Assembly (NCBI GenBank): GCA_036768485.1
Contig: JAVLUZ010000145.1
Span: 19,656,706 to 19,720,705 of the forward strand
Direction: 5' to 3'
Length of the DNA stretch: 64,000 nt
Source of the DNA: Mermis nigrescens
Taxonomy: Eukaryota > Nematoda > Enoplea > Mermithida > Mermithidae
Made by a program: the position numbers and the translations under genes. The notes beneath the pieces were generated by a model, which worked only from the letters and a program-made list of their open reading frames with translations, was not told the DNA's origin and ran no database searches. This document shows, in pieces, positions 33,915 to 45,779 of this stretch. Each line of letters starts with the position of its first letter. Position 1 is the first letter of the stretch.

Positions 33915-34319
33915 GCTCGCACCACTAAGATCAAAAGAAAATATTGTCATTGACCAGACGTAGACGTGTAAGTATTTTTCTGAGGAAAATGAGTCAAAAT
34001 CAAGACCAAAACATGGATTGAAATTCAAAATTTTCTAGATAAATCCTTGATGAAGACGAGTTACGCAAGTAACATTAGTTTTTACGTTACTTTGAGATTT
34101 TCCAGTTTTTGGAGTCGTATTGGTCCAAAAACCCAAGTTATCCTTCAGCTCAGGCAGATGATTCTATGCCTCATGGTCGAGTCGAGTGAGACTGAAAGGA
34201 TAGGGGAATAATGTGTGCAAATGATGCCTACATACATAATTAATAAAATCATTTTTTCGTCAGATACACAATCGCACATTTATTCAGCTTACGAGTTAAT
34301 ACTAATCTATGTACGTACC

Positions 34320-34815
34320 TACTACAAAAAATAATCGAGGACGATTCATCCCCGGTGACGGCATTTATTTCTCCTGCAGGGGCACGAAGGGGGCATGCAC
34401 AATTCGAATGAGGTTCACAAGAAGTACCATTAGTCTGTTTCCGTGCATAAATTGTAAGAATTTTCATCGACAATAAGCCGAGGGTTACTATAATTATATA
34501 TCGAATCAATGCTATAATCGCAATCTGTCAGCTAATTGTCGGAGATGGTTTTAAAATTTTATGACCGAACTTGTGAGAAACAGACTATAATCGTACAGTG
34601 CCAATATATCCATAGCCTCTTTCCTCATACGGTATTTGAAATAATGTATGTACTACGTCCACGAGAGAATTTCTTCGTGAAAAATTTTTATTCTCTATCA
34701 TGACTATAATTTTTATTAATAAAAATAATTGAACACTAAATATATTTATTAATAATATATTATAAGCATAATAATATTCACAAAAATATAACAAAATAGT
34801 GAAAATAATTGACAT
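34320..34815 (-). other. Possible Cys-containing coding relic, copy A
   Basis: On the minus strand a frame reads NSLVDVVHTLFQIPYEERGY, and after a small insert TNGTSCEPHSNCACPLRAPA. The region aligns with 36362-36512, where the frame reads CTSAPCESNFNCSCIFCLCN. The C-E-x3-N-C-x-C pattern is shared. A 153 bp TA-flanked element (34433-34585) splits this copy. It could be a pair of decayed small Cys-rich peptide genes or a repeat. I do not recognise the family. Confidence 0.22.
34433..34585. mobile_element. Short TA-flanked MITE (GTCTGTTTC ends), copy 1
   Basis: Starts GTCTGTTTC and ends GAAACAGAC, flanked by TA at 34431-34432 and 34586-34587. The interior phrase 'gctataatcgcaatctgtc' recurs in the relative at 38077. 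Tc1/mariner-type by target site. Confidence 0.65.
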
Positions 34816-34919
34816 TAATATTATAGATACCTACTTATGTTGGTATTTATCACGTGAATCCCTAAAGTATAAAATAGGCAAAATAAGTGTTCGAAAATTG
34901 ATAAAGGTGGAAAAGGCAG

Positions 34920-35450
34920 GTAGGTACCAATAAATTAATGAAATTGCAAAAAACCGTTTTTCGTCGTTTTCAATTAAGCCCTATCCATTGGTAACAAAAA
35001 GTCGTGGAAAAAATGTAAAAAAAATTTAATTTGGGGGTTTTTGATCAACAAGGACCCCACGCCAGTGCGTGCCTACAATCATAATGACACGTGTAAGAGA
35101 TGCGGTTTTTAAGAAATACGTATGAAAAAATTCGCGGCGCATCAAAAATAAAATATTTTGTGGGAGATAAAATCTTTTAAAGTGTTTCCTTAACATAAAG
35201 ATTGCTAATCTATACTTCAAAACGCCTCTCTATCAGTATTGATTGACCCGCGTGAACTACGCCGTCTTCTGGAATTTCAGATAGAAATTTTAAATTTTTT
35301 TTATAACTTCAGGATTTTTTGATGCCAATGAAAACAGCCCGAAGACAAACGTCGGAAATGGTTTTCTTTTGCCCCACTATTAATTTTTCGTTACTTTATT
35401 AACTTTGGAACTTCCTGGACGACCTTGAATCTGGGTGCTGCCTGCGTGCA
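34920..35450. repeat. Two degenerate MITE A relics
   Basis: 34920-35075 (forward: 'cgtttttcgtcgttttcaat', 'tatccattgg') and 35270-35440 (reverse: 'ttttttgatgccaatg', 'gacaaacgtcgga') keep body landmarks but no termini. Confidence 0.5.
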
Positions 35451-35762
35451 ATCAGCAGAGGAAGTTATTGTGTTCTTATATATCTTTTGTTTTTTAGTTT
35501 TTTTTAGTTTTTGCTATTTTCTTTATTTGTTTTATAATCAGCTGATTTGAGTTATGAGCCAGTAATTGGAGATCGCATGGCCTATGTAAATTTACGTAAA
35601 TCAAGTTAAAATTAGTTTAGTTCGTAGCGTAGTTTCATCGTTATTTTAACATTTATACCAGTTTGTTAAGTCGTTTGGACTCAAAACACCTAATTTTTAC
35701 CGCCCCTCCCTAGACTGGCTGAACCACCCAGATCGATTATGCTGCGTATCTATGATGTAGAC

Positions 35763-36022
35763 CAGACCACACGTGGGCGCGGGGGGTATGCAACCCCCAG
35801 AAGGCCGAAATCCTCCACTCCAGAAACCAAATTAACACCCCTAGAATTCAATTTTGAAAATTTTTTGTTTTATTCACAATCTTTTGATGTCAATAGATCG
35901 TGCTCGATGAGAACCGTTAAAAAATTGTGTTTTTCGCCATACCATCATTTTCAAGACCATTTTTTGACTTTTGAAAAACCCCTCCCCTAGAGTTTTTGTG
36001 CTGCCGATGCTGCCGATGTATG
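35763..36022 (-). mobile_element. MITE A, copy 11
   Basis: The CACACGTGGGC terminus is preceded by five extra bases. The perfect duplication ATGTAGAC lies at 35755-35762 and 36023-36030. The right end carries a small duplication of 'tgccgatg'. Confidence 0.72.
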
Positions 36023-36361
36023 ATGTAGACCATTCTATACGTCCATGCGTGTATACGTCCATGCGTGTCCTTCTATACCAATAATCTTAGAAAAGTCGGA
36101 CGACTAAACGTTGCAAATCTTCCAGAACATATTATCAATGTTATTCAAATTTACATAATGATCGTAACACCTCGCACCGCAAACGTCCAAAACAGAACAG
36201 GGCCAATGCTAGCCCAAATGTACCTATAGTAGATGTACCAATATTAATACTTAAAATAATATTAAAATTATTCAGGTAAGCCTCGTCCGATCAAAATCAT
36301 TAGTCAATTTACATCATTCATTCTCAGTCTAACGCGCTATGCTATTAATCCACGACAATTC

Positions 36362-36512
36362 ATCCAGGGTAGCAGCACTTGTTCTTATTGCAAAGGCAAA
36401 AAATGCAAGAACAGTTGAAGTTTGATTCGCAAGGAGCACTGGTGCAATAATAAATCCATAGCCTCTTTTCTAATGTGCTGATAGAATTGCGTCCGTTCGA
36501 CAAAATTTCTTT
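36362..36512 (-). other. Possible Cys-rich coding relic, copy B
   Basis: The minus-strand frame reads KEILSNGRNSISTLEKRLW, then CTSAPCESNFNCSCIFCLCN and ends NKCCYPG plus stop, with nine Cys in about 28 residues. It aligns with copy A at 34320-34815. Upstream, on this strand, lies only trinucleotide repeat. No signal peptide is visible. Function unknown. Confidence 0.25.
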
Positions 36513-36930
<418 letters not shown>

Positions 36931-38430
36931 TAGTCAGGTATCGCATGCTTGATGGGTTTCGAGAGTTGCCGTAGGCAGCGCCTAATCTGGATAAGAACAA
37001 TTTAAGGGCAAATGACATTTTTAGGAAAAATTTTAAAATTCAATCATTTTGGTTGTCTTTTAGTTTCTTAGGATCTTTAAGGCTCTTATGGGGGTCCTGC
37101 CATAGCCTTACGCCCATCTGTCTTTACAGATAACGGCACGTAGCTGGGATAACCAGTTTTTCAAAGATAGATCAAAAATCAAAACATTCGCTGCGCATCT
37201 GCTTATGCAGGTACTTTTACCCTCAACGTTGTGCGAGCTGAATGTACATAAAAAATAAAAAAATGTTGCGGATGATCAAATTTTTAAAGCATTTGCTTTT
37301 ATCAGAGATTATGAATTAGGCCACAACACAATATGGAACATGCTATTTTTCCAGAATTTTGAAATTAGAATTTCAATAAAACTTTTGCTTTTTCTGCATT
37401 CTTTGATCTTAGAAAGTGCTTGTACCACCAGAAATCAGATGCCGTTATGTGTACCTATATATTTTGCAATTAGGCAATTTAGGCACTAAATTAAAAGAAC
37501 GGTGATTTAATAAATTATTTCATATACGTAAGTTTAAACTAATCACACTTAAATTTAAAAGTAATTTACACTAGTTGAATTGGAAGACATGAATATTATG
37601 GTACGCACCAGTCTCCAGATCGTTGGCAGCTTTTATTCTAGTCAAATTCGCGTCGGTTATAAATGTCGCTGTTATCGTTAAGTAAGCCAAACATATTAAA
37701 ATTATCGCAGACATTATCTAGGATAGTGAGATGCTAAAGTGTGGTGCGTAAAAAGAGCAGTAATCTGGTGTGCGCAACTTTAACTTATCACTTATAAGAC
37801 CGAAGCTTTTCACTTGTTTTTCCAGATGTGCAAATGCTGTCAGATAATAAAATCGGAAAGCCACCCCTGCATGACAAAATAAATTATTGACATTAAGCTT
37901 AATCTTTTTTCCTCATCAAAACACGTTGACAGGTACGGCTAGTCACACGGTAAGCAAGTGCTGCTGTGCAAGGTCCGCTACATAGAAAATTTATTAGAAT
38001 ATGAGAGCGTTAAACTAACAGAAACACAGTTTCTGCTTATACCCACAAAAATAGGCGTTTAACGACAAAAACTATAGTCTGTTTTCACATAAGTTTGGGC
38101 ATAAATTTTAAGCATTTTTTCGAAATTGACCGACGAATTTCGATAATTATACATCAAATCTTTGCTATAATCGCAATCTGTCGTTTTATTGTCGGACATG
38201 GTTTTCAAATTTATGCTCAAACTTATGTGAAAGAGACTTTATAAATGCATTGACCTATATTATATACATTTATGATATCTACATTACAGTTATACAATGA
38301 AATAGTCCCTAGTCCTAAATATCATCTTGCGCCAACAATCAAATTTTGGTACTCAAGATAGGTTATTTGAAATGCTTGTCCATACAGAAGGGATGGGAGA
38401 TCCACTATCTAGACTTGGTCACCCCACCCC
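36931..38430. other. Intergenic, mostly unique
   Basis: No gene recognised. It contains the short TA-type MITE at 38077. The rest is AT-rich with no clear repeat. Confidence 0.4.
38077..38237. mobile_element. Short TA-flanked MITE, copy 2
   Basis: Starts GTCTGTTTTCACATAAGTTT and ends with its near-complement (CAAACTTATGTGAAAGAGAC). Related to 34433-34585. The left TA is present; the right flank is degenerate. Confidence 0.6.
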
Positions 38431-38899
38431 TAAAGGCGCATTCATACTTCGTCCGACTCCGTCCGATTTGGTGTCGGAATGCGAGAATTGACAAAACTTC
38501 CGCTCCGACACGCACCGACATGAGTCTGACATTATCCGACATCATGCGACACGCGTCCGACTTTTCTTTGCGCATGACGTCATAATCTGTTTTTCGAATG
38601 CGACTTTTTGTCGGAACGGACAAGTTGAGTTGGTTTCAACTTTCGTCCGTCCGACTAAACCTTGAAATTTAGACTACAGCGCGTAGGAAGATTGGCGCGA
38701 CATGTAGCCGCATTGCACGCCTTGTTCATTTTGTACTATTTAATTTTTCAAGCTTTAAATTTTTGATAAATTATTGCTCTGTACTAGTCGTATAAAAAGC
38801 ACTGTGGCATATCGTGTCTGGTTTATTTTGTACTCTTTTATTGTTGCAGTCAATTCATTTTATTGTATTTTTCAGGTTAAAAAATTTAATTTATTGCAA

Positions 38900-39049
38900 A
38901 TGGCCAATGGCGATTTTGACGACATTACTACGGAGTTATTAATCATAGCTGCTACAGAACATCCATATTTGTGGGAAATAAGTTTAAATAAATTAATAAG
39001 GTTAAATAAATTTGCGCATGAAACGAACTTCGATACTTCCAGCATTTAA
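38900..39049 (+). pseudogene. Possible MADF/Myb-like relic within the Harbinger-like element
   Basis: From ATG at 38900 the 49-codon frame reads NGDFDDITTELLIIAATEHP then YLWEISLNKL. The ELLxxxxxHPxLW spacing resembles the first helix of MADF domains, which accompany Harbinger transposases in some animals. A plausible acceptor (tttttcag) precedes it at 38875. It stops soon after and is followed directly by a truncated MITE A. Confidence 0.3.
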
Positions 39050-39063
39050 TTTTTATTTCTGAA

Positions 39064-39590
39064 AGGGGGGGTGGAAAAATTTTTAAACGTCAAAAAATGG
39101 TCTTAAAAGTGGTTGTATGGCGAAAAAACACCATTTTTCGACGTTTTCTCATCGAGCACTATCCAATGGCATCAAAATATTGAGGGAAAAAACAAAAATA
39201 ATTTTTAAAAGTTGAATTCTGGGGGAGTATTTGGTTTTCTGGGGGGTATTCTAGTTTCTGGGGGTTACCTACCCAACCACACCTGGGCGTGGGGGATTTG
39301 GGGGGTATGCACCTCCTAGAAGCTAAAGTACCCCCACAGAAACCGAAATACCCCCAGAAAATCGAAATCCCCCCCCCACCAGAATTTAATTTTTTTTCGT
39401 TTTTTTTTCGTTTTTTCGCAATTTTTTGATGCTAAAGTGCTCGATGAGAAATGTCGAAAAATGGTGTTTTTTCGCCAAACCACCATTTTTTAAGGCCATT
39501 TTTTGACCTTCAAAAAATCTTGCACTCCCCCGCAAATTGCCCTACTGCCTAATATGCTAGCCCCAACCCCACGCCCCAGTTATGGTAGTT
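39064..39590 (+). mobile_element. MITE A, copy 12, left-truncated and interrupted
   Basis: Starts within the body ('ggggtggaaaaattttt'), runs to 'gggggttacc', is interrupted by copy 13, and resumes 'ccccaaccccacgcccca' to about 39590. Confidence 0.65.
39278..39555 (-). mobile_element. MITE A, copy 13, nested in copy 12
   Basis: Starts CACACCTGGGC and ends GCCTAATATG, a degraded right end. Flanks 'ctacccaac' and 'ctagccccaac' are similar, consistent with an old target duplication with small indels. Confidence 0.68.
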
Positions 39591-39728
39591 ATGGTACAAA
39601 CGCTGTTCTACAGAGAGACAATATAAAAACATCAATGTTTGTTGCGCTGAAAATATTGATTTTTAGTCGGAGAGAAGTCGGATGAAGTATGAATGAAAGT
39701 CGGATCCGATGTCCGATCCGACATCGGA

Positions 39729-39827
39729 CGACACCGCACATGTCGCATCCTGTCGGACGCGTGTCGGGCAGAGTCGCATCCGACTCTGCCCGACACGCGT
39801 CCGACAGGATGCGACGCTGCGGTGTCG
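39729..39827. repeat. 99-nt near-perfect hairpin
   Basis: Arms of about 47 nt around a 4-nt loop (CATC at the centre near 39777-39780). The arms differ only at one 3-versus-2-nt bulge. Each arm contains repeated 'gtcgga'/'gtcggg' type motifs. It lies near the right end of the Harbinger-like element. Confidence 0.88.
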
Positions 39828-39867
39828 TCCTATGTCGGAATCGAGCTGAAGTATGAATGAGCCTTAA

Positions 39868-40929
39868 GTCAAAATTTTTTTTAAAAATTCATTTTAAGCG
39901 GACCAAAAAACGAATCTAGGGAAACCCCAGCCAAAATTTTGGTCCATCGTGTATATACCGACTTATGTACATAGGTCTTGTTCTGATCCGAAGGCTCACT
40001 TTTAATTGCAGGAGGGCTTTAACTTTTCCCCCCGAAACTCAAAAAGCTACCGCCCCGCGGCGCAGTACAATCCGCGGAATGCAATTTGAGACTTTTTGTT
40101 GCGATCGCTGACTAGCTCCAAAATTTGGTCGCTGATTAATAACAGATTAGGATGGTATTAGAAAATTAAATTTAGGAGGTTTTATAGATTTTTTTATTCT
40201 AGACAAATATAGACTGCAGAGGGTGTTCAATAGAGGATAAAAGTTATATTGAGCTCCCCGATTATTAGAAATTAGGAAATTTTCTGGATAAGTTGAGGCA
40301 AATTTGGGATAAAAATAGACGAAAATCAAGCATTTTAAGCAAAAGTTGTGCTCAAAATTGACCAGAAACTGTGGATGTAGACATATTTTTTGCGCTATTT
40401 TTGTCATGAACCCCGTTAGAGATAATTTGGGCTCCGAAATCTTCTTCAACTCACATTCTTCCCCCTACCCTTTTCGAAGTGGGTGCCCCATGGACCGACC
40501 ATGCTGGTCGTCTGACAATATTATTTATGTCTAATTGCAGCACTGAATTGGCAAAAATTACGAAAAGCTCCTGAGGTGATGTCCACACATATGTATAACA
40601 TTTCTGGTTTAGGTTGAGAAAGTCAGCCGGTTAGCTTTTTTGAACTGGAATAGTCCCAAAAACTGGTATAAATGCTGAAATAGATGAAATCTAATTCACA
40701 GTTTCTGATCCTTTCTACGCTTTCAAGTTATTGATCTTCATTGTTACTTATTTTTTCCTAGAAGATTTCCCATTTTTCCATCTTCTAGGAATTACCTTCT
40801 AGAAACCCCTTACACATGACTGATGATCGCTCACCTTACTAAAAGTTGACCGTTTTCTTTCGCATTTCTACAAAATTTAAGCCTTTTTACCCATTTCCGA
40901 TTTTCGGGTTGTTCTTAATGGCCCTTATA
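39868..40929. other. Intergenic, nothing recognised
   Basis: No clear repeat or gene. Open frames on both strands have no recognisable protein character. Confidence 0.35.
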
Positions 40930-41765
40930 TATTATTCACCGTTTTGTGAGAAAAAAATCAGACGGTCGCTGTTCTGTGCCTCTTAATCTTCATATTTTAA
41001 TTCGTTTACGCAGTTTAATTTGAAATCAGTCGAATTAAGCGTATTTTAATGAATTTTTATGCAAAATTATCAATATCGTTAGAGGCATAAGTTGACATAA
41101 CTTAAAAGCCATGAAATGCAAATGAATGTATATCCAATCGTAAATATACTGTAAACAAAATGCTGAGAAATCGCGAGCCATCGAGATTTATTTCGTCAAA
41201 AAAACAGTTAGTTTTTTTAACGCAAAACCACCTCAATCAAATAATCCAATGAAATTCAGCTATCCAAAAAATATGTGAATAATCATTTCTGTTTCCATTT
41301 GTTTTTCCGCGCCCGTCGGGCCGAGTCTAAAGCAAGTTTCCTTATAAGCGACTGTTCAGTAGGTAATAGTATATCAGTTTGAACTCAACATTTCTAAAGT
41401 TATTTTCGCTTCGTTGCTGCGAACAATACTTAAATATAACCTTTTGCATTTTTGTTTGATGTAAGATATTTCAAAAATTTTTTATTTCGACAAAAGTGCA
41501 AGAAATGCCCTTTCATTTTAATATTTTCCTAATTTTTAAATGGTGTTGTTTGAAATATCACATTCTGCTCTCCTGAATTCTATGAAATTAAATAAAATTA
41601 TGCAGTCTTGAGTTGTATGCTTCAGAAATAATGTGAAGACACTGGAAAATTCTTAAAATTAACATTCTGACCATTTACTCGTATCTTGATATTTGATACT
41701 AAGAACGCTTCCTTTTATGCCTGTCATAATTTGACCATCATTACTTGGCTAGATAATAATTTAGC
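40930..41765. repeat. Duplicated segment, copy 2
   Basis: Homologous in order to 30620-32030 downstream of CELF (see that entry), without the MITE insertions. It ends a few bases before the LINE that starts at 41775. Confidence 0.6.
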
Positions 41766-41774
41766 GTGAGGAAC

Positions 41775-42530
41775 CTATCTCCTACTACAGTCTGTGTCAT
41801 AAATAATAAATCGTTCAGCCGCTTTTCGGAAATATCGTTTGGTGGTCATCATTGATACACCACCCTGAGGTCGTTTCCAACCAGGATTGTTGGTGGATAG
41901 AAATGTGATTTGTGGCCACCTATTTTCGGGCATCCGTAGCACATGGCCAAGCCATTTCCAGCGACGGTTGGTAATTTGCTGCGACAGAGGTAATTTGATT
42001 CCGCACCTTCTACGGATTTCCTCGTTTGTGATCTTGTCTATTAGGCGAACTTTGGTGATTGATCGTAAGCAGCGATGGTCGAATATTTCAAGCTTTGTGA
42101 GATCCGCTTTCTTGCTGTACCATGTTTCACTGCCATAAAGCAATGTTGCTCGTACTGTTGCATTGTATATGCGCCCCTTAGTTTTGTTCCTAACATCCTT
42201 GCGATTCCACAAGCATTTTAAGCCTACGTAGGTGGTCAGTGCTTTTCGTATTCGTGTGTTGACTTCATTGGCAATTTCGCCATTTGCTGTTATTAAGCTT
42301 CCTAAATAGGTGAAAGATTCAACTTTGTCAACAGTATCAGGGCCGATGGTTAGCAATTGTTGTTGTGGGGTTGGGTCTGGGTCGTATGCAATAAACTTCG
42401 ATTTTGCCGAGCTAAGCCGGAGGCCAAAGTAAGCTGCTTCTTTTTGCACTCTATCAATCATGCTTTGCATGTCGGTTATTGTTTCAGCAAGTAAGGCTAC
42501 GTCATCAGCAAAGGTTAGGTCGGTCAGGGG
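41775..42530 (-). pseudogene. LINE reverse transcriptase, C-terminal part
   Basis: The frame contains LTDLTFADDVALLAETITDM (catalytic FADD), ESFTYLGSLITANG, LLYGSETWYSKKADLTKLEI and RRWKWLGHVLRMPENRW. It ends FIIYDTDCSRR at 41775. A frameshift near 42510-42535 separates it from the upstream half. Confidence 0.85.
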
Positions 42531-42960
42531 CTATATGATATGGGTATAATACAATGCCTCCTGGTTTGTTGTCTAGAGCTTTGCGGAGTACGGCGTCAAT
42601 GCAAATATTGAACAGGCACGGGGACAATATGCCACCCTGTCTCACCCCACTTCCAATATTGAAACTTTTGCCCATTTCTCCATAGGCAAGAACCAAGCTT
42701 TGGGTGTTAGTGTACATCATTGAGCATAGTCTGACCAGTTTTTCCGGAATTCCACTAGCTGCTAGGAGCTCCCAGATGCCATTTCTATGAACACTGTCAA
42801 ATGCAGCTGTAAAATCCAGGAATGCCACGATGGTAGGCTGGCGGAACTCATGTCTCTGCTCAAGTATCTGCCTAATGGCAAACATTTGGTCTGCACAGCC
42901 TCGTCCCGGCCGAAAACCGGCCTGATTTTCTCTGGTACGAGTGTCACAATCGGGTCCTAA
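42505..42960 (-). pseudogene. LINE reverse transcriptase, palm and fingers
   Basis: The frame runs DTRTRENQAGFRPGRGCADQ, then the first catalytic motif FLDFTAAFDS and GSGVRQGGILSPCLFN. It reads into the wrong frame just before the FADD motif. Confidence 0.85.
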
Positions 42961-43001
42961 TGCGTCGCAGTATAATTTTTTCCATAATTTTGTAGGCGGT
43001 G

Positions 43002-43751
43002 TTAAGTAGCGAAATACCCCTGTATTGGCGCAGTTGTTCCTATGACTTTTTTGTAAATAGGTACAATGATTGCGGTTTGCCAGTCTTTGGCTATCCTTTC
43101 TTCAATCCATATCACGTGAAGCAATTTGTGCAAGCAGTTTGTAGCAGCTGGGTCATTCAGCTTGTAAAATTCAGGTAAAAGCTCATCTGTTCCGGCTGAT
43201 TTGTTGTTCCTGAGACCCTTGACTGCTGTCAAGATTTCTTCTATCGTAGGCGGTTCGTCTGAGATTGGATGCATCACTCTGTTGGGTAAAACGCCTATGT
43301 CGACTGGGGCAGCTGTGGCAGTGGTTGGGAGCGGCCGGTTCAGTAGGCCAGAGAAGTAATCTGCCCAACAGTTTAAGAGTTTGTCCTTTTGTGTAACCAT
43401 ATCACCACAGGCATTTTTGATCGAGCTGCTGATAGGCGGCGAAAATTTCTTTGATATTGAGTTGACTAAGCAGTAGACCAGCCTAGAATCACCCCAGTTT
43501 TGGGCTGTCTCCAATTCAGCAGCACGTGCATTCCAATAATTTTCTCTGTCAGCTCTCGCAAGTGTTTTTACCCTTTTGGCTAGTTCTCTAGCAAGCGGGA
43601 AATTGCTGTTGTTAAGCGCAGTTTGCCTGCTTTTTGATGTGTCCAAGGTATTTTCAGTTATCCAGCCATGTTTGACTTTCTTTACGTATCCTATGGTTGT
43701 TTTAGCCGCTTTGTGCAGGGCGTTTTTGAGGTGGTTCCACCTGCCTTCCAC
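43002..43751 (-). pseudogene. LINE linker and start of reverse transcriptase
   Basis: A 249-codon frame with EILTAVKGLRNNKSAGTDEL and IAKDWQTAIIVPIYKK, the usual start of a LINE RT domain. It loses frame near 43000, before the GFRPGRG motif. Confidence 0.8.
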
Positions 43752-43941
43752 AGTATTGTGTTGTCAGGCGTAGATAAATTTATATTACTGTTTAGCGTTT
43801 GGCAAAAAAGCAGAACAATTTTCTGGCAAAATCAAGTGGGCAGTATTGAACCTTTTGGTGATAGTATGCTTTTTTCCTACTGACAGCCATAGCCTGATCT
43901 TGGTCATTAGCAGAGCATGGTCCATTACGACATGAATACCC

Positions 43942-44908
43942 CAGGGGCCGGTTTCTGAATGAAGGGGCTAAGATAGCCCTGGGGCTAAGTCACAAGAAAT
44001 GGGGCTAACTATTTTACCTTGAATGAAGGGGCTAGCTAGCTCGGGGATAAGTGACAAAGGTTAGCCCTTGTCCAGTTAGCCCTAGGGCTGAATGTCTGTT
44101 GATATTTAGCCCGTGTTTTTCAATGAAGGGGATAACTTTTTCGGGGCTGAATATTAAAAGTTAGCCCTCTAAAATCTGGCCCTGGTATTGACCGGAGCTA
44201 TCTTATTATGTGGTACATATTTCTGTGATATTTAAAGTCTTGTTACAAGCTTTTCCACAAATTTGAAGTTTACGATGAATTTTATGGTCCAATTTTGAAT
44301 TAAACAAAAATTTACGTTCAGTGAAATTTATGACAATTTACCATACTGAAATAATTCTCCTTATTGATATCGGTTTCCCTGTGCACAATTAAGTAAACTG
44401 ACGGTCTCTGTCACACTGGATTTTTAATAGACTGGAAGTTCGTTTTTGCTGTTGTCAAATGTCCTAAGACATATAAGGAAGGAAACAATATCGAAAATTA
44501 TTACAAAAGAGATGTGGCATGTTTTTAAAAAATGTAATAGATAGCTAAGTTCTGGTTTGAGCTGCTGAGGCTCCGTAATACGCAATTTCAATATCAATTA
44601 AAGTTACAGAGAACAAAAACGGTGATGCGTCTTAGCGGTTCAGTGAGAAAGAGCAAAACCTAAGTATTTTATAAAGCTCGTTTCTTGCAGTTATGTACCT
44701 ACATAACATGATTTTCACTCAAATAAAAGTTAGCCCTATGACTAACTTTTTTAGTCCTGGGGCTAGCTAGCCCTATGGCTAATTTTCATTCAGAAACGGG
44801 GGCTAAGTAAACCCCAGAGATAACTTAGCCCCGTGGCTAGCTGGCCCCTGTGCTAAAGTTAGCCCCATTATTTTTTTAAGCCCCTTCATCTGCAGAAACC
44901 GGCCTCAG
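43942..44908. mobile_element. 967 bp inverted-repeat element inside the LINE
   Basis: Starts CAGGGGCCGGTTTCTG and ends with the complement of CTGAGGCCGGTTTCTG. Subterminal 'ggggctaa' and 'tagcccc' motifs are repeated many times on both sides. It separates the two halves of the LINE endonuclease. No clear target duplication, so the superfamily is left open. No transposase frame is visible. Confidence 0.8.
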
Positions 44909-45049
44909 TAGGCCCGACTAATCGGTAATTGACGACTGCCATTTCGTACGGTAATGAGAATGTGATCAATTTGCTTCCTATATGTTTTCCATCTGGGCTA
45001 ATCCACGTTTGTAAATGTCTCGCTTTATGACTAAAAAGCGTGTCAGAAT

Positions 45050-45240
45050 CTAATACCAGTCCGTATGTAGCCTCAAGGCTGAGTAGGCGATGTCCATTCG
45101 CACATAGGTTGCACTAAGAGTGTTTTTACCAGTTTCTCTTCGATCAGAAACTGTTGGGCCAAGTTGTGCGTTGAAGTCGCCAGTAATTATTAGGTAATCG
45201 TTGTGGGATATCCCATTTATTGTTTTGTTCGAGCTGGCTA
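45050..45240 (-). pseudogene. LINE endonuclease, N-terminal fragment
   Basis: The frame reads SNKTINGISHNDYLIITGDF then NAQLGPTVSDRRETGKNTLS. GDFNAQLG is the conserved catalytic motif of AP-type LINE endonucleases. Upstream of this (45241-45358) the frame runs into the hairpin at 45269. Confidence 0.8.
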
Positions 45241-45268
45241 TAAAAATTTTCTGTTGCATCGAGATGGT

Positions 45269-45322
45269 TTTAAAATTTATGACCGAAGTCTGTTTCACAT
45301 GACTTCGGTCATAAATTTTAAA
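45269..45322. repeat. 22-bp perfect hairpin
   Basis: Arms 45269-45290 and 45301-45322 are exact complements around the 10-nt loop TGTTTCACAT. The arm sequence 'tttatgaccgaa' also occurs in the right end of the TA-flanked MITE near 34560, so it is probably a fragment of that family. Confidence 0.85.
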
Positions 45323-45689
45323 CGATCCCCGGCAATAAGCTGAAAGAATCAATTTCACAAAAGTCTATATCAGCTATTTTGTTTTGTCATCTTTTCCTCC
45401 TCTCACAGGGTTCAAATTAACTTAAATCTAAAATTATCTTGGGTAACATTTTTTAAATCTCTCTCATATGACTTACTTACCCACAATAGGTCTGAAATTT
45501 CTCTCCAAAATATAGATAAAAACTAAAGTGCAACTGATATCCATGATTTACCACAAAAGAAATTTGAAATCTTTTATGTACTTATTCATCATCTTATTAA
45601 CTTGTGGGTAAAATCACGGAGTTTTGGGGGATGCCCGTCCCCCCATTGACTCTGAGATATCCGGCATCATACCTCAAACTGTCCGCGTG
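45323..45689. other. Intergenic spacer
   Basis: AT-rich sequence between the two LINEs. No gene seen. Confidence 0.35.
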
Positions 45690-45715
45690 TCAAAGTGTCC
45701 GGCCGGACACTTTGA
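45690..45715. repeat. 26-bp perfect palindrome
   Basis: TCAAAGTGTCCGG followed by its exact complement. 'ggacactttgaggta' recurs at about 45735, and 'tcaaagtgtc' at about 45962, so it is the centre of a small cluster of inverted copies. Confidence 0.9.
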
Positions 45716-45779
45716 GGTATTTCAACGTGTCCGGCGGACACTTTGAGGTAATTTCAGATCCACCTCGAAGCGTCCGACT

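Larger units (their letters stand above)
38434..39864. mobile_element. PIF/Harbinger-like element with nested MITEs
   Basis: Starts AGGCGCATTCATACTTC and ends with the complement of AGGCTCATTCATACTTC (16 of 17 match), flanked by TAA trinucleotides at 38431-38433 and 39865-39867. A 3-bp TAA target is diagnostic of Harbinger elements. 'gtcgga' and 'gtccga' motifs are dense inside both ends, and a 99-nt hairpin lies at 39729. MITE A copies interrupt the middle. A short ORF at 38900 may be a relic of its DNA-binding protein. Confidence 0.7.
41775..45240 (-). mobile_element. Degenerate APE-type LINE, minus strand
   Basis: From right to left it encodes part of an AP-type endonuclease (IITGDFNAQLG; VVMDHALLMTKIRLWL), a linker, and a reverse transcriptase with ENQAGFRPGRGCADQ, FLDFTAAFDS, GVRQGGILSP and FADDVALL, then a C-terminal region with RRWKWLGHVLRMPENRWPQ. 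Several frameshifts separate the pieces and a 967 bp element (43942-44908) splits the endonuclease. The C-terminal GHVLRM-type region and lack of RNase H suggest an RTE-like or related group, but the clade is not certain. It is dead as a protein source. Confidence 0.85.
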
